Assembly: GCF_002305895.1 (NCBI RefSeq)
Contig: NZ_CP022203.1
Span: forward strand, 4,938,501 to 5,002,500
DNA from: Corallococcus macrosporus DSM 14697
Lineage (GTDB): Bacteria > Myxococcota > Myxococcia > Myxococcales > Myxococcaceae
Length of the DNA stretch: 64,000 bases
Direction of reading: 5' to 3'
Below, piece by piece: positions 25,957 to 35,700 of this stretch. Both the position numbers and the translations under genes were made by a program. Position 1 is the first letter of the stretch, and every line of letters starts with the position of its first letter. The notes under the pieces were generated by a model that saw only the letters and a program-made list of their open reading frames with translations, had not been told where the DNA came from and made no database searches.

Positions 25957-26594
25957 GGCGCGGAGGGCGCCTCACGGGCGGCGCAGCGAGCGCACCGGCG
26001 CGGCTCCAGCGCCTCCACGACTCCGGGCGGCACCAGCCACCGGCCGCCCAGCGCGGGCCCCAGGCCCAGCCGCAGCCGCTGGAACACCAGCGCCCCCAGC
26101 GTGCCCGCCGCCACGCCCAGCGCGCCATCCGGGGGCGAGCCCAGGTGACGCACCGTCTCGCCGAAGCACCAGACGCACCCCTCCGCGCTCCGGAAGACGA
26201 CGGCGGCCCGCATGCCGTCACCGCCCAGGGCCACCCACGGCGCGTCACCGCTCCAGGCCGCCGGGAGCTCCGCCAACAGGCCTCCGCCCGGCCCCGTCGC
26301 CGCCGCGTCCGGGTTCAGCGCGGGCACCTCGCGGGCCAGCGCCTCCGTCAAGGGCAGGCCCACGTCGGAGGGCGCCATCAGGAAGCCCGGCGCCCAGGGC
26401 CCCAGCGTCAGCGAGCCCGCGCCCGCCACCGGCGTGCCGCCTCCCGCCAGGTACGCCGCCGCCGTCAGGCCGGACACGCCAATGCCATCCACCCGGACGG
26501 TGCCCGCCAGCAGCGCCTCCTGGCCCCGGCCGCCCACCTCGCGCAGGAGGATCTGCCGGGAGTAGCGGACGATTTGATCTTCCCGCAGCGCCAT
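25953..26594 (-). CDS. Degenerate E1/MoeB-like protein
   Basis: 213 aa. It starts like MoeB/ThiF proteins (RYSRQILLREVGGRGQEALL), but the nucleotide-binding segment is reduced to GIGVSGLTAAAYLAGGG. The adenylation residues, catalytic Cys and most of the Rossmann domain are not recognisable. A CVWC motif and a C-terminal CARC pair could bind a metal. It probably cannot adenylate a carrier and may be a partner of the full E1 at 27107-27874, as in heterodimeric E1s. It lies 5 bp after moaD-like and overlaps the JAMM gene (ATGA). Function inferred only. Confidence 0.75.
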   Translation of the reverse strand: MALREDQIVRYSRQILLREVGGRGQEALLAGTVRVDGIGVSGLTAAAYLAGGGTPVAGAGSLTLGPWAPGFLMAPSDVGLPLTEALAREVPALNPDAAATGPGGGLLAELPAAWSGDAPWVALGGDGMRAAVVFRSAEGCVWCFGETVRHLGSPPDGALGVAAGTLGALVFQRLRLGLGPALGGRWLVPPGVVEALEPRRCARCAAREAPSAP

Positions 26595-26599
26595 GGCCC

Positions 26600-26872
26600 T
26601 CAGCCTCCCGCCATGGCGGGGATGAGGGTGATGCGGTCCACGTCCTTCACCGGCGTGTCCAGGCCGCTCAGCGCGCGGATGTCCTCGTCGTTGAGGTACA
26701 CGTTGACGTAGCGCCGCACCGCGCCGCGCTCGTCGAACACCCGGCCGCCGATGCCCGGGTGGCGCGTGTCCAGGTTCTTCAGCACCTCGCCCACGGTGGC
26801 GCCGGGGGCCGTGACCTCCGCCTGGTTGTTGGTGAAGCCGCGCATCGGGGTGGGGATACGAAGGGTCGCCAT
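26600..26872 (-). CDS. MoaD/ThiS-type ubiquitin-like sulfur carrier
   Basis: 90 aa. It has a beta-grasp fold pattern and ends in the exposed di-glycine AMAGG that is adenylated and turned into a thiocarboxylate by an E1. GAVRRYVNVYLNDEDI and DRITLIPAMAGG are typical of the MoaD/CysO branch. With the E1-like, TusA-like and JAMM genes around it, it is the central carrier of a sulfur relay. The receiving pathway (cysteine, molybdopterin or another thiolated product) cannot be decided; no molybdopterin genes are near. Confidence 0.92.
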   Translation of the reverse strand: MATLRIPTPMRGFTNNQAEVTAPGATVGEVLKNLDTRHPGIGGRVFDERGAVRRYVNVYLNDEDIRALSGLDTPVKDVDRITLIPAMAGG

Positions 26873-26879
26873 GGCTCTC

Positions 26880-27110
26880 TCACCTGCCCTGCTTGCGGAG
26901 CACCAGCCGGTGCGTTCCGTCCGGGAGCGCGTCCAGGGACACGACCTCGTGGCCCTCGTCGCGCGCGTTGCGGGGCACGTTCTTCAGCGGCTCGGCGCCC
27001 CGCAGGCGCACCTCCAGCAGCGTGCCCGGTTCCAATGGCTCCAACCTCAGCTTCGTCCGCACGTAGGTCATCGGACAGACCTCGCGGGTGATGTCCAACG
27101 TCGCCGTCAT
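26880..27110 (-). CDS. TusA/SirA-like sulfur transfer protein
   Basis: 76 aa from ATG 27110, overlapping the E1 stop (ATGA). TREVCPMTYVRTKLRLEPL holds the CPxx motif whose Cys (C12) carries a persulfide in TusA-family proteins; the two-layer alpha/beta pattern and length match. It would pass sulfur toward the MoaD-like carrier made 7 bp downstream. A longer frame upstream is only antisense-like read-through in GC-rich DNA. Confidence 0.88.
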   Translation of the reverse strand: MTATLDITREVCPMTYVRTKLRLEPLEPGTLLEVRLRGAEPLKNVPRNARDEGHEVVSLDALPDGTHRLVLRKQGR

Positions 27111-27874
27111 GTCGCGCACGCCTCGGGGGACTCCGGGTACTCGGGGATGGCCGTGACGCGGCAGCCCTCGCAGTCCGGCGCCCGCGTCACGCGCGTCCTC
27201 CGCCCCAGCAGCGACACGGCGTCCAGCACGTGCAGCGTGGCCTCGCCCCGCCCCGCGCGCGCCGCGCCCGACAGCAGCTCCAACGCCAGCAGGGCCTGCA
27301 CCGCGCCCACCAGCCCCGCCAGCGAGCCGAGCACCCCCGCCTGGGCACACGTGGGCACCGCGTCGGCCGGAGGCGGCGCCTCATAGAGGCAGCGCAGGCA
27401 CGGACCGCCCGGATCCACCCGCATCGCCTGCCCCTGCATGCGCAGCACGCCGCCATAGACGAGCGGCACGCCCGTCAGCACCGCGACGTCCGACAGGAAG
27501 AACTTGGTGGCCACGCCGTCCGTGGCGTCGATGACGGCGTCGTGCGCGCGGAAGAGCCCCTCCGCGTTGCTCGCGTCCACGCGCTCCGTGAGGGCCTCCG
27601 TGCCCAGGTCCGGGAAGGCCCGCGCCAGGCCCGCGACCGCGGACTCCGCCTTGTTGCGGCCCACGTCCTCCGTCCGGTGCCAGAGCTGGCGCGGCAGGTT
27701 CGTCACGTCCACGCGGTCCGGATCCGCCAGCGTCAGGTGCCCGACACCGGCCTGGGCCAGCGTCAGCGACGCCGGGCAGCCGAGCCCGCCCGCCCCCACC
27801 AGCAGGACGCGCGCGCGCTCCAGCCGGGACGCGTGGGGAATTCGGGGATGGTGGTCTGTGCCGTGGCCATGCAT
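27107..27874 (-). CDS. ThiF/MoeB-family E1-like adenylyltransferase
   Basis: 255 aa. RVLLVGAGGLGCPASLTLAQAGVG is the ATP-binding Rossmann motif, LADPDRVDVTNLPRQ the downstream Asp/Arg block, DVGRNKAE a family signature, and CLRCLYEAPP plus CEGC provide two CxxC pairs for zinc. These enzymes adenylate the C-terminal glycine of MoaD/ThiS-like proteins. First gene of the sulfur-carrier operon. ATG 27874 has GGAG about nine bases upstream. Compared with MoeB it lacks part of the N-terminal helix. No rhodanese domain is fused, in line with a separate TusA. Confidence 0.92.
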   Translation of the reverse strand: MHGHGTDHHPRIPHASRLERARVLLVGAGGLGCPASLTLAQAGVGHLTLADPDRVDVTNLPRQLWHRTEDVGRNKAESAVAGLARAFPDLGTEALTERVDASNAEGLFRAHDAVIDATDGVATKFFLSDVAVLTGVPLVYGGVLRMQGQAMRVDPGGPCLRCLYEAPPPADAVPTCAQAGVLGSLAGLVGAVQALLALELLSGAARAGRGEATLHVLDAVSLLGRRTRVTRAPDCEGCRVTAIPEYPESPEACAT

Positions 27875-27995
27875 CGGATGACTGCTCCACGCGTCGGAAA
27901 CGAATATGGTGAGGCCGCCTGCGTACCACCTTGCAGAAGGGCGCAGGTGTCTCTCCACCGTCCCGCCTCCGCGCGGCCCCCACCTGCCAGGACAT

Positions 27996-28385
27996 ATGAA
28001 AAACCTGACCGGCGTGCTCGTCTTTTCCGCTGCCCTCCTCCTGGCTCCCGGCTGCACCCGCAAGACGGGCGAGGCCCCGGGCCCCACCGACGCCTCCGCG
28101 GCCACGGGTGAAGCCGCGCGCACCGGCGCCAGCAAGGGCGCCCTGGGGGCGGAGGAGGACGCGGGCACGGTCAACAGCGCCCGCGCCGCCCAGGAGGCCT
28201 GCGTGGACGCGTGGCTCCAGAAGCAGGGGCTGGACGCGTACGGCAACCCGGAGGGCAGCATGTACGCGGGCGGCACGCCGCTCTTCGATGAACGGACAGG
28301 CGAGCGGACCGACCGGCTGGACTTCATCTTCAAGAACAAGCCCGAGGCGCGCCAGGCGTGCCAGGGGGACGCCTCCGCGCAGTGA
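27996..28385 (+). CDS. Small predicted lipoprotein
   Basis: 129 aa. A signal peptide ends in a lipobox (LLLAPGC), followed by a low-complexity Ala/Thr/Glu stretch, then a conserved-looking C-terminal part (CVDAWLQKQGLDAYGNPEG, FIFKNKPEARQACQ) with two Cys. ATG 27996 follows AGGA. The family is not recognised. It is divergent from the sulfur-carrier operon (121-bp gap) and followed by a hairpin. Confidence 0.75.
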   Translation: MKNLTGVLVFSAALLLAPGCTRKTGEAPGPTDASAATGEAARTGASKGALGAEEDAGTVNSARAAQEACVDAWLQKQGLDAYGNPEGSMYAGGTPLFDERTGERTDRLDFIFKNKPEARQACQGDASAQ

Positions 28386-28396
28386 CGCGGTGCCCC

Positions 28397-28414
28397 GCGG
28401 GCGGCGGGGCCCGC
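28397..28414 (+). terminator. Hairpin after the small lipoprotein gene
   Basis: GCGGGC / GCCCGC stem with a 6-nt loop, 12 bp after the stop, followed by a pyrimidine-rich run. It fits a terminator separating this gene from the two-component pair. Confidence 0.45.
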
Positions 28415-28493
28415 CTCCTCGCCCCCCGAGAAGCAGGGCGGGCCACGTCCGGGATTCCCGGCCCCCCGGTTGCTCCCGTAGACTGCCGGACGA

Positions 28494-29777
28494 ATGGATT
28501 CCCAACTCGCACTGGGCGAGGAGTCACCTGCCAATGACCTGCGCGCCCGCGTGCGGAAGGTCCTGGAGCGCCGCAAGCTGACGGACAGCGTGTCGGCGGA
28601 GCAGGCGGCCGCCTCGTGGGAGCAGGACCGCTTCGTGGCCCGCGCCCGCGCGCTCTTCTACGCGCGGATGATGTTCCTCACGCTGGGCCTGCTCATCCTC
28701 GCGGTGCCGGCCTGGAGCGGCTACTTCGGCCTCACCGGCCCGTTCTCCTTCGTGGGCTACTTCGCGATGCTGCTCTACAGCGTCGCCAACCTCCTGGTCA
28801 TCGACCACCCCAAGGCGGGCCGCTGGGTGACGTACATCACCCTGTGCCTGGACGTGGCCATCAGCGTGGTGCTCATCGTCAAGCCGCACGTCGGCGGCGG
28901 CCTCCAGAGCCCGCTGCTGGCCACGCAGCTCCTCTTCACCACGCTCTTCGCCATCCTCTACCCCAAGCCGCTGGCCATCCTGCCGCCGCTCCTGGCGCTG
29001 CCCATCACCACCCGGTTGGACCTGCTCCTCAACCGCTCCGTGACGGCGGTGGAGCTGCTGACGCTGCTCTGGTACCTGGCGCTCAACTTCATCATCGTCT
29101 ACGTGCTGGTGTACCTGAACGAGCGCGAGGCCGCGGCGCACCGCGAGGTGGTGTCGCTGCAGGGGGACCTCAAGGAGCTGGCCGTGGTGGAGGAGCGCAA
29201 CCGGCTGGCGCGGGAGATCCACGACGGCCTGGGCGCATCCCTGTCGTCCATGATCATCCAGTCCGAGTACATCCTGAACCTGGCGCGCGAAGAGAGCCTG
29301 CGCGAGGAGATCCGCGAGCTGAAGCTCACCGCGGAGGAGTCCATCGAGGAGCTGCGGCGCAACCTCCGGATGATGCGCGAGGACTTCGAGCTGGCGCAGG
29401 GCCTGGACGACTACGCGAAGACGTTCCGCGAGCGCACCGGCCTGGACATCCGCTTCGAGCGCACCGGGCTGCAGCGCAAGCTCAACCCGGACGCGCAATT
29501 GGCGCTGTTCCGCATCCTCCAGGAGTCGCTGTCCAACGCGGTGAAGCACGCGGAGGCCCGGAGCGTGCAGGTGCAGCTCGACTTCAGCGAGGAGCGCGTC
29601 AACCTCGTCGTGCGCGACGACGGAAAGGGCTTCGACCCCTCCCGGACGCCGCGCGGCCACTATGGCCTGCTCAACATGCGTGAGCGCGCCATGAAGCTCG
29701 GTGGCCAGCTCATCGTGGACTCGTCACCCGGCGCTGGCGCCCAGGTGGCATTCTCCCTTCCCTGTCGCCCGTCATGA
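28494..29777 (+). CDS. NarL-type (HisKA_3) membrane sensor histidine kinase
   Basis: 427 aa. The N-terminal cytoplasmic helix (1-60) is followed by about six membrane helices (~62-205) with short loops and no large periplasmic domain. A coiled linker leads to HisKA_3 with H243 (RLAREIHDGLGASLSSM), and a HATPase with VRDDGKGFDP and GHYGLLNMRERA. It senses through its membrane part, then phosphorylates the regulator encoded downstream, whose start overlaps its stop (ATGA). The signal is unknown. Confidence 0.94.
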   Translation: MDSQLALGEESPANDLRARVRKVLERRKLTDSVSAEQAAASWEQDRFVARARALFYARMMFLTLGLLILAVPAWSGYFGLTGPFSFVGYFAMLLYSVANLLVIDHPKAGRWVTYITLCLDVAISVVLIVKPHVGGGLQSPLLATQLLFTTLFAILYPKPLAILPPLLALPITTRLDLLLNRSVTAVELLTLLWYLALNFIIVYVLVYLNEREAAAHREVVSLQGDLKELAVVEERNRLAREIHDGLGASLSSMIIQSEYILNLAREESLREEIRELKLTAEESIEELRRNLRMMREDFELAQGLDDYAKTFRERTGLDIRFERTGLQRKLNPDAQLALFRILQESLSNAVKHAEARSVQVQLDFSEERVNLVVRDDGKGFDPSRTPRGHYGLLNMRERAMKLGGQLIVDSSPGAGAQVAFSLPCRPS

Positions 29778-30520
29778 CCGGAGCTCCCGTGGACGCCCCG
29801 CAGCCGCCATCCGATTCGCCGCCCATCCGCGTCTTCGTGGTCGAGGATCAGACGAAGATCCTCAAGAACCAGCTCCGCCTCTTCGAGAGCCACCCGGAGA
29901 TGGACATCATCGGCACCGCGCTCTCCGGCGAAGCCGCGCTGGAGGAGGTGCCCAGGCTGATGCCGGACGTGCTGCTGCTCGACCTGGGCCTGCCCCGCAT
30001 GAGCGGCATCGACGTGACGCGCGAGGTGAAGGCGCGCTTCCCGAAGATTGAAATCCTCATCTTCACCATCTTCGACGAGGAGGACAAAGTGCTGGAGGCC
30101 GTGAAGGCCGGCGCCTCCGGCTACCTCCTCAAGGGCGCCCCGGTGGACAAGATCATCGAGGCCATCAAGGAGGTCCGCGCGGGCGGCACCGTCATCCAGC
30201 CCAACCTGGCCCGGCGGCTGCTGCGCCACTTCCGGGTGGAGCCGGACGCCAGCCCCGTGCCCAGCAGCCCCGCGGCCGCGCCGCCCTCCGCCCCCATCGA
30301 CGAGCTCCAGGAGCCGCTGCTCAAGCCGCTGTCGGACCGCGAGCGCGAAATCCTCCAGCTCATCGCCAAGGGCGTATCCAACAGCGAGGCGGCGCGCCTG
30401 CTGGACCTCAGCAAGGCGACCATCCGCACGCACCTGGAGCACATCTACCGGAAGCTGGAGGTCACCAACCGCGTGGAGGCCGTGACAGAGGGCATCCGCA
30501 AGGGCCTCATCTCCGTCTGA
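29774..30520 (+). CDS. NarL/LuxR-type response regulator
   Basis: 248 aa. Receiver domain (~17-135) with acidic pair VVEDQ and phospho-acceptor D70 (LLLDLGLPRMSG); a Pro/Ala-rich linker (~155-175); C-terminal GerE helix-turn-helix (LSDREREILQLIAKGVSNSEAARLLDLSKATIRTHLEHIYRKL). It is coupled to the sensor kinase gene by a four-base overlap and is thus its partner. It controls transcription; targets are not evident here. Confidence 0.95.
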   Translation: MTGAPVDAPQPPSDSPPIRVFVVEDQTKILKNQLRLFESHPEMDIIGTALSGEAALEEVPRLMPDVLLLDLGLPRMSGIDVTREVKARFPKIEILIFTIFDEEDKVLEAVKAGASGYLLKGAPVDKIIEAIKEVRAGGTVIQPNLARRLLRHFRVEPDASPVPSSPAAAPPSAPIDELQEPLLKPLSDREREILQLIAKGVSNSEAARLLDLSKATIRTHLEHIYRKLEVTNRVEAVTEGIRKGLISV

Positions 30521-30530
30521 GCCGGAGCGC

Positions 30531-31802
30531 TCACCACCCCGTGGAGACCGCGGCCCCCGGGCGCTCCGCGGCGGCGGCCTCCATGACGAGGTCGGCGTAG
30601 CGGTTGACCGGGTCTCCCGGCAGCGTGCCGTCCCGGTAGTAGAAGGTGTAGTGGTCCCAGGCCTCCGGCCGGGCGTCATTGGCGAACATCCACAGCGCCC
30701 CGGCGCCCACGCCCTCCTTCCGCAGGCACTCCAGCCAGCCCCGGTAGAGCGCGCGGCGCTGCGACACGTCGAAGTCCCCTTCGTTGCGCAGCCCCAGCTC
30801 CCCCACGAACAGCGGCTTGCCCAGGCTCCGCGCGATGGCGGCGTGCTCGCGAATCCACCGGGCGCCGGCCTCGGCCGTGTCCGCGCCGCCCAGGCCCCAG
30901 GACTCTGGATAGAAGTGCACCGACGCGAAGTCGATGTACGGGGACGCCGTGTTGCGCGTGAAGCTGGCCCCCGGGGTGCGCAGCACCGGCGAGCCGGAGC
31001 GGGACCAGAAGCCAGGCTCGTAGCCTTCGGGGGAAGGCTCGAAGCCCTCCTCCCCCGTGCCCACCAGGTGGCCGGGCGCGTGCGTCTTCACCTCCCGCGC
31101 CACGTCATCAATCCACGCGCGCAGCCGCGCCCCCTCCTTGTCCAGCCCCCGGCCCCGCGGCTCGTTGAGCAGCTCCCAGGCGAGCACGGCCGGGTGGTCC
31201 CCGTAGCGGATGCCGTCCACCGTGTTCACCCGGTTGAGCAGGCGCGCCACGTGCGCCTTGTAGTGCGCCACCACGGCCGGGTCGGTGAAGAAGCGCGGGT
31301 CCCCCTCCACCGGCCGGGGCAGCCCCGCCCACGCCACGTAGCGGCGGGCGCCGCCATAGGCGTCCCAGTAGTTCCCGAGCGTCAGCACCAGCCGGACGCC
31401 ATGGTACCGGGCCCGGGCCAGGACCCGGTCCAGGCCGACCAGGGCCAGCTCGTCATACTCCAGCGGCGCCACCTGGATGGCGGTGTCCCCCACCTTCTCC
31501 AGCGCGTCATTGTGGCCGTTGGTGCGCAGGGCCCGCACGCCCAGCGCGGCGGCCTTGGCGAGCACCTCCTCCAACACCGGAGAGTCGGCGGCGCCCCGGC
31601 GCGCGTCCCGGGTGGCCTCCTCCTGGAGGAAGTAGGCGTTGAGCACCATGGCGCCGGAGGGCAGCCGGTCCAGGTGCTGCGCCGGGCCGCCCGCGCAGCT
31701 CGCGGCCACCGCCTCCAGCAGGACCGGGTCACCGTCGCCACAGGCCCCCAGGAGCAAGGCGAGCGCCGCGGTGGCGGTGACGGACCGGCGTGGGAGGGGC
31801 AT
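30531..31802 (-). CDS. GH5-like (mannanase/cellulase type) glycoside hydrolase lipoprotein
   Basis: 423 aa. Lipoprotein signal ending in LLLGAC (Cys21). The (beta/alpha)8 hydrolase has the acid/base in AWELLNEPRG (E214) and the nucleophile in PLFVGELGL (E335), the GH5 spacing; SVHFYPESWG between them also fits. The closest general match is beta-mannanase/endoglucanase type. It would act on plant, fungal or prey polysaccharides at the cell surface. Only 10 bp separate its stop from the convergent response-regulator stop. The ATG is fixed by the signal peptide; the open frame continues upstream only as antisense. Confidence 0.88.
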   Translation of the reverse strand: MPLPRRSVTATAALALLLGACGDGDPVLLEAVAASCAGGPAQHLDRLPSGAMVLNAYFLQEEATRDARRGAADSPVLEEVLAKAAALGVRALRTNGHNDALEKVGDTAIQVAPLEYDELALVGLDRVLARARYHGVRLVLTLGNYWDAYGGARRYVAWAGLPRPVEGDPRFFTDPAVVAHYKAHVARLLNRVNTVDGIRYGDHPAVLAWELLNEPRGRGLDKEGARLRAWIDDVAREVKTHAPGHLVGTGEEGFEPSPEGYEPGFWSRSGSPVLRTPGASFTRNTASPYIDFASVHFYPESWGLGGADTAEAGARWIREHAAIARSLGKPLFVGELGLRNEGDFDVSQRRALYRGWLECLRKEGVGAGALWMFANDARPEAWDHYTFYYRDGTLPGDPVNRYADLVMEAAAAERPGAAVSTGW

Positions 31803-31868
31803 GCCGGCATGGTAACGACGGCATGCGCCTGACGCACCAGTCCCGGGGTCTGGGCTAGGTTCACCGCC

Positions 31869-32750
31869 ATGGAGCTCAGACTCGAAGGCGTGTCGAAGAC
31901 GTACCCCAACGGCACCCGCGCGTTGCAGGGTGTCAACCTCACCATTCCGCGCGGCATGTTCGGGCTGCTCGGGCCCAACGGCGCGGGCAAGTCCACGCTG
32001 ATGCGCAGCATCGCCACGCTGCAGGACGTGGACGCGGGCACCATGACCTTCGACGGCATCGACCTGCGCCGGGACAAGGACCGGCTGCGCGAGGTGCTGG
32101 GCTACCTGCCGCAGGACTTCGGCGTGTATCCCAAGGTGACGGCCTGGGACATGCTGGACCACCTGGCGCAGCTCAAGGGCCTGGCCCAGCGTGGCCCGCG
32201 CCATGACGCGGTGAAGGCGCTCCTCCAGAAGACGAACCTCTGGGAGCACCGGGACCGGCGGCTCGGTGGGTTCTCCGGCGGCATGAAGCAGCGCTTCGGC
32301 ATCGCCCAGGCGCTGCTGGGCAACCCCAGGCTGCTCATCGTGGACGAGCCCACCGCCGGGCTCGACCCCGCCGAGCGCTTCCGCTTCCACAACCTGCTGG
32401 CGGAGATCAGCGCCGACGTGGTGGTGCTGCTGTCCACGCACATCGTCTCCGACGTGGCGGACCTCTGTCAGAACATGGCAATCCTCGCGCAGGGGAACGT
32501 CGTGGCCGCGGGGCACCCGCTGAAGCTGGTGGAGTCGCTGCGCCAGCGCGTGTGGAAGCGCTTCGTCACCCAGCAGGAGGAGCTGGACGCGCTGATGAAG
32601 AATCTGGAGGTCATCGCCGTGCGGCGCGTGGCCGGCCAGCGCCTGGTCCACGTCCACGCGGAGTCCGCGCCGGAGGGCTTCGAGCCGGCCACCCCCGACC
32701 TGGAAGACGTCTACTTCCACGCGCTCGCCCGGGCGCCCAAGCAGCCCTGA
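31869..32750 (+). CDS. ABC transporter ATP-binding protein
   Basis: 293 aa. Walker A GPNGAGKST, Q-loop GYLPQDFGVYP, signature FSGGMKQR, Walker B LLIVDEP and H-switch STH are all present. The C-terminal ~70 residues after the ATPase core are typical of ABC-2-type drug or lipid exporters. It ends 9 bp before the permease-peptidase fusion gene, its obvious partner. The exported substrate is unknown. Confidence 0.95.
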   Translation: MELRLEGVSKTYPNGTRALQGVNLTIPRGMFGLLGPNGAGKSTLMRSIATLQDVDAGTMTFDGIDLRRDKDRLREVLGYLPQDFGVYPKVTAWDMLDHLAQLKGLAQRGPRHDAVKALLQKTNLWEHRDRRLGGFSGGMKQRFGIAQALLGNPRLLIVDEPTAGLDPAERFRFHNLLAEISADVVVLLSTHIVSDVADLCQNMAILAQGNVVAAGHPLKLVESLRQRVWKRFVTQQEELDALMKNLEVIAVRRVAGQRLVHVHAESAPEGFEPATPDLEDVYFHALARAPKQP

Positions 32751-32759
32751 GGGCCCGCC

Positions 32760-35700
32760 ATGTTCTCCGCCCTCCTGACCTTCGAATTGCGGCGCCGGCT
32801 GAAGATGCTCTCCACCTGGGTCTACGCCCTGGTGCTGGCCGCCGCCGCCGCGTTGATGACGCTGGCGATTGGCGCCGTGTTCAAGGGCTTCGCCGTGGCG
32901 TCCGGCCCGGAGCTGGTCCGCGTCAACAGCCCGCACACCGTCTTCAGCTTCACCACCAGCCTGGCCTACTTCGGCCTCTTCATGGTGGCCGCCGTCTTCG
33001 GCCAGGCCGCCTACCAGGACTTCGGCCACAACACGTGGATGCTCATCTTCACCAAGAACGTGAAGAAGGGCCCGTACCTGCTCGGCCGCTTCCTGGGCGC
33101 GTACCTCTTCAGCGCGGTGCTGATGCTGGCCATCATCCCCGGGTTGCTGGTGGGCGCCGCGGGCGTGTGGCTGGTGGACGCGGAGCGGCTCGCCCCGTTC
33201 CAGCTCACCTCGTACCTGTGGCCCTACGTCATCGGCGTGTGGCCCACGCTCTTCTTCGCGGGCGCCGTCTTCTTCTCCCTGGCCGCGCTCACCCGGCGCA
33301 TGGCCCCCGTCTACGTGGGCGTGGTGGTGCTGGTGATGGGCTACCTGGTCCTCAGCGCCGCCATGTCCGACGTGCAGCACCAGGACCTGGCGTCGCTGCT
33401 AGACCCGTTCGGCTTCCTCACCTTCGAGAACGCGACCCGCTACTGGACGGCGGCCGAGCGCAACCGGGACCACCTCCCGTTCTCCGGGCTGCTGCTCGCC
33501 AACCGGCTGTTGTGGACCGCGGCGGGCGCGCTGCTGCTGGGGCTGGCCGTGCTGCGCTTCCGCACCACCGTGGAGGAGCAGCGGGGGCGCGGCGCGCGCA
33601 AGGAGACGGAGCACGCCGCCCCGGTCGCCATCCCCACCACCGTGGCGGCGCCCACGGCGGGGAGCTGGCTGCGCACGGCCCTTGGCGCCGCGTGGCTGGC
33701 GTACCGCGACATCGTCCGCTCGCCGGTGTTCTGGTCCTTCGTGGTGGCCGCGCTGGCCATGGGGACCCTGGGCATCTCCGTCTCCAAGCAGATGTTCGGC
33801 ACCGCCACGTGGCCCGTGACGTGGCAGGTGCTGGAGACGGCCACGCGCACCTTCCAGCCCTTCCTGCTCATCACCATCACCTTCTACGCGGGCGAGCTGG
33901 TGTGGAAGGAGCGCGACGCGGGCCTGGCGGACATCGTGGACGCCACGCGCGTGCCGTCCTGGGTCACCTATGGCGCGAAGCTGGGGGCGCTGCTGCTGGT
34001 GGCCTTCTCGCTCAAGGCCGTGGCGCTGCTCTCCGCGCTCCTCTCCCAGGTGCTGCGCGGCTACTTCGCCATCGAGTGGGACCTCTACGCCACGCAGCTC
34101 TTCCTGCTGGACTTCCCGCACGACGCGCTCCTGTGCGTGCTGGCGTTCTTCGCGCAGGTGCTCATCCACCAGAAGTACCTGGCGTACCTGGTGATGGTGC
34201 TCTACTTCGTCCTCCAGGCCGCGCTGGGCCTGATGGGCGTGGAGGACGCCCTGGTGCGCTACGGCTCCGAGCCCCCCCTCCGCTTCTCCGACCTGAACCG
34301 CTACGGCAGCAACATCCCCGCGCTCGTGTGGCACCGGGTGTACTGGTACGGGCTGGCCGCGCTGCTCGTGGCCGCGGGCTACCTGCTGTCCGTCCGGGGA
34401 CGGGAGTCACGCTGGAAGCAGCGCTGGGCGGCGGCCCGGGCGCGGCGCACCGTCGCGTGGACGGTGGCCGCGGCGGTGTCGCTCTGCGTCTTCGTGGGCG
34501 CGGGCGCGTTCATCTTCTACAACACCCACGTCCTCAACCCGTACATCACGCGGAAGGACCGGGAGCGGCAGCAGGCCCGCTACGAAAAGGAGTACGCGGC
34601 CTACGCCGCCCTGCCCCACCCGCGCATCACCGCCGCCGACGTCACGTTCCACATCCATCCGGAGGCGCTGCGCCTGCAGGCGCTGGGCAGCTACCGCATC
34701 CGCAACAAGACGGACGTGCCCATCTCCAAGGTGATGCTCAGCCTGCCGGACGACGCCCGCGTGCGCGGCCTGTCCCTGGCGGGCGTGACGCGGCCCGTGG
34801 TGCATGACGAGGCGCTCGGCATCTACGTCTACGAGCTGCCCAGGCCGCTGGCGCCGGGCGCGGAGTCCGCCGTCGTGTTCGACCTGGAGTTCCGCACCCG
34901 GGGCTTCAAGCACGGCGGGGCGCGCACGGACATCGTGCGCAACGGCACCTTCTTCAGCAACACGAACCTGCCGGTGCTGGGCTACGTGAAGGACCTGGAG
35001 CTGGCGGATGACCGGGACCGCGAGGACTACGACCTGCCGCCGCGCGAGCGCCTGCCGGACCGGGACGACCCGAAGGCGAAGCAGGACAACTACATCCGGC
35101 AGGACTCGGACTTCATCTCCTTCCAGGCCACGGTGAGCACGACGAAGGACCAGGTCGCCATCGCGCCGGGCTACCTGGAGAGGGAGTGGGTGGAGGGCGA
35201 GCGCCGCTTCTTCCGCTACCGGATGGACCAGCCCATCCTCAACTTCTTCTCCGTGCTGTCCGCGCGCTACGCGGTGATGCGCGACACGTGGCGCGACGTG
35301 AAGCTGGAGATCTACCACCACCCCACGCACACCTTCGCGTTGGACCGGATGATGCGCGGCATGAAGGACACGCTGGCGTACTGCAGCGAGCACTTCGGGC
35401 CGTACCAGCACCGCCAGGCGCGCATCCTGGAGTTCCCCCGCTACGCGGCCTTCGCCCAGTCCTTCCCGAACACGATCCCGTACTCGGAGGCCATGGGCTT
35501 CATCGCCCGCGTGGAGGACGGCCGCGCCGATGACGTGGACTACCCCTACTACGTCACCGCGCACGAGATTGCGCACCAGTGGTGGGCGCACCAGGTGGTG
35601 GGCGCGCGCGCGCAGGGCGCCACGATGACGTCGGAGACCCTGTCGCAGTACGCCGCGTTGATGGTGATGAAGCAGCGCTACGGGCCGAAGAAGATGAAGC

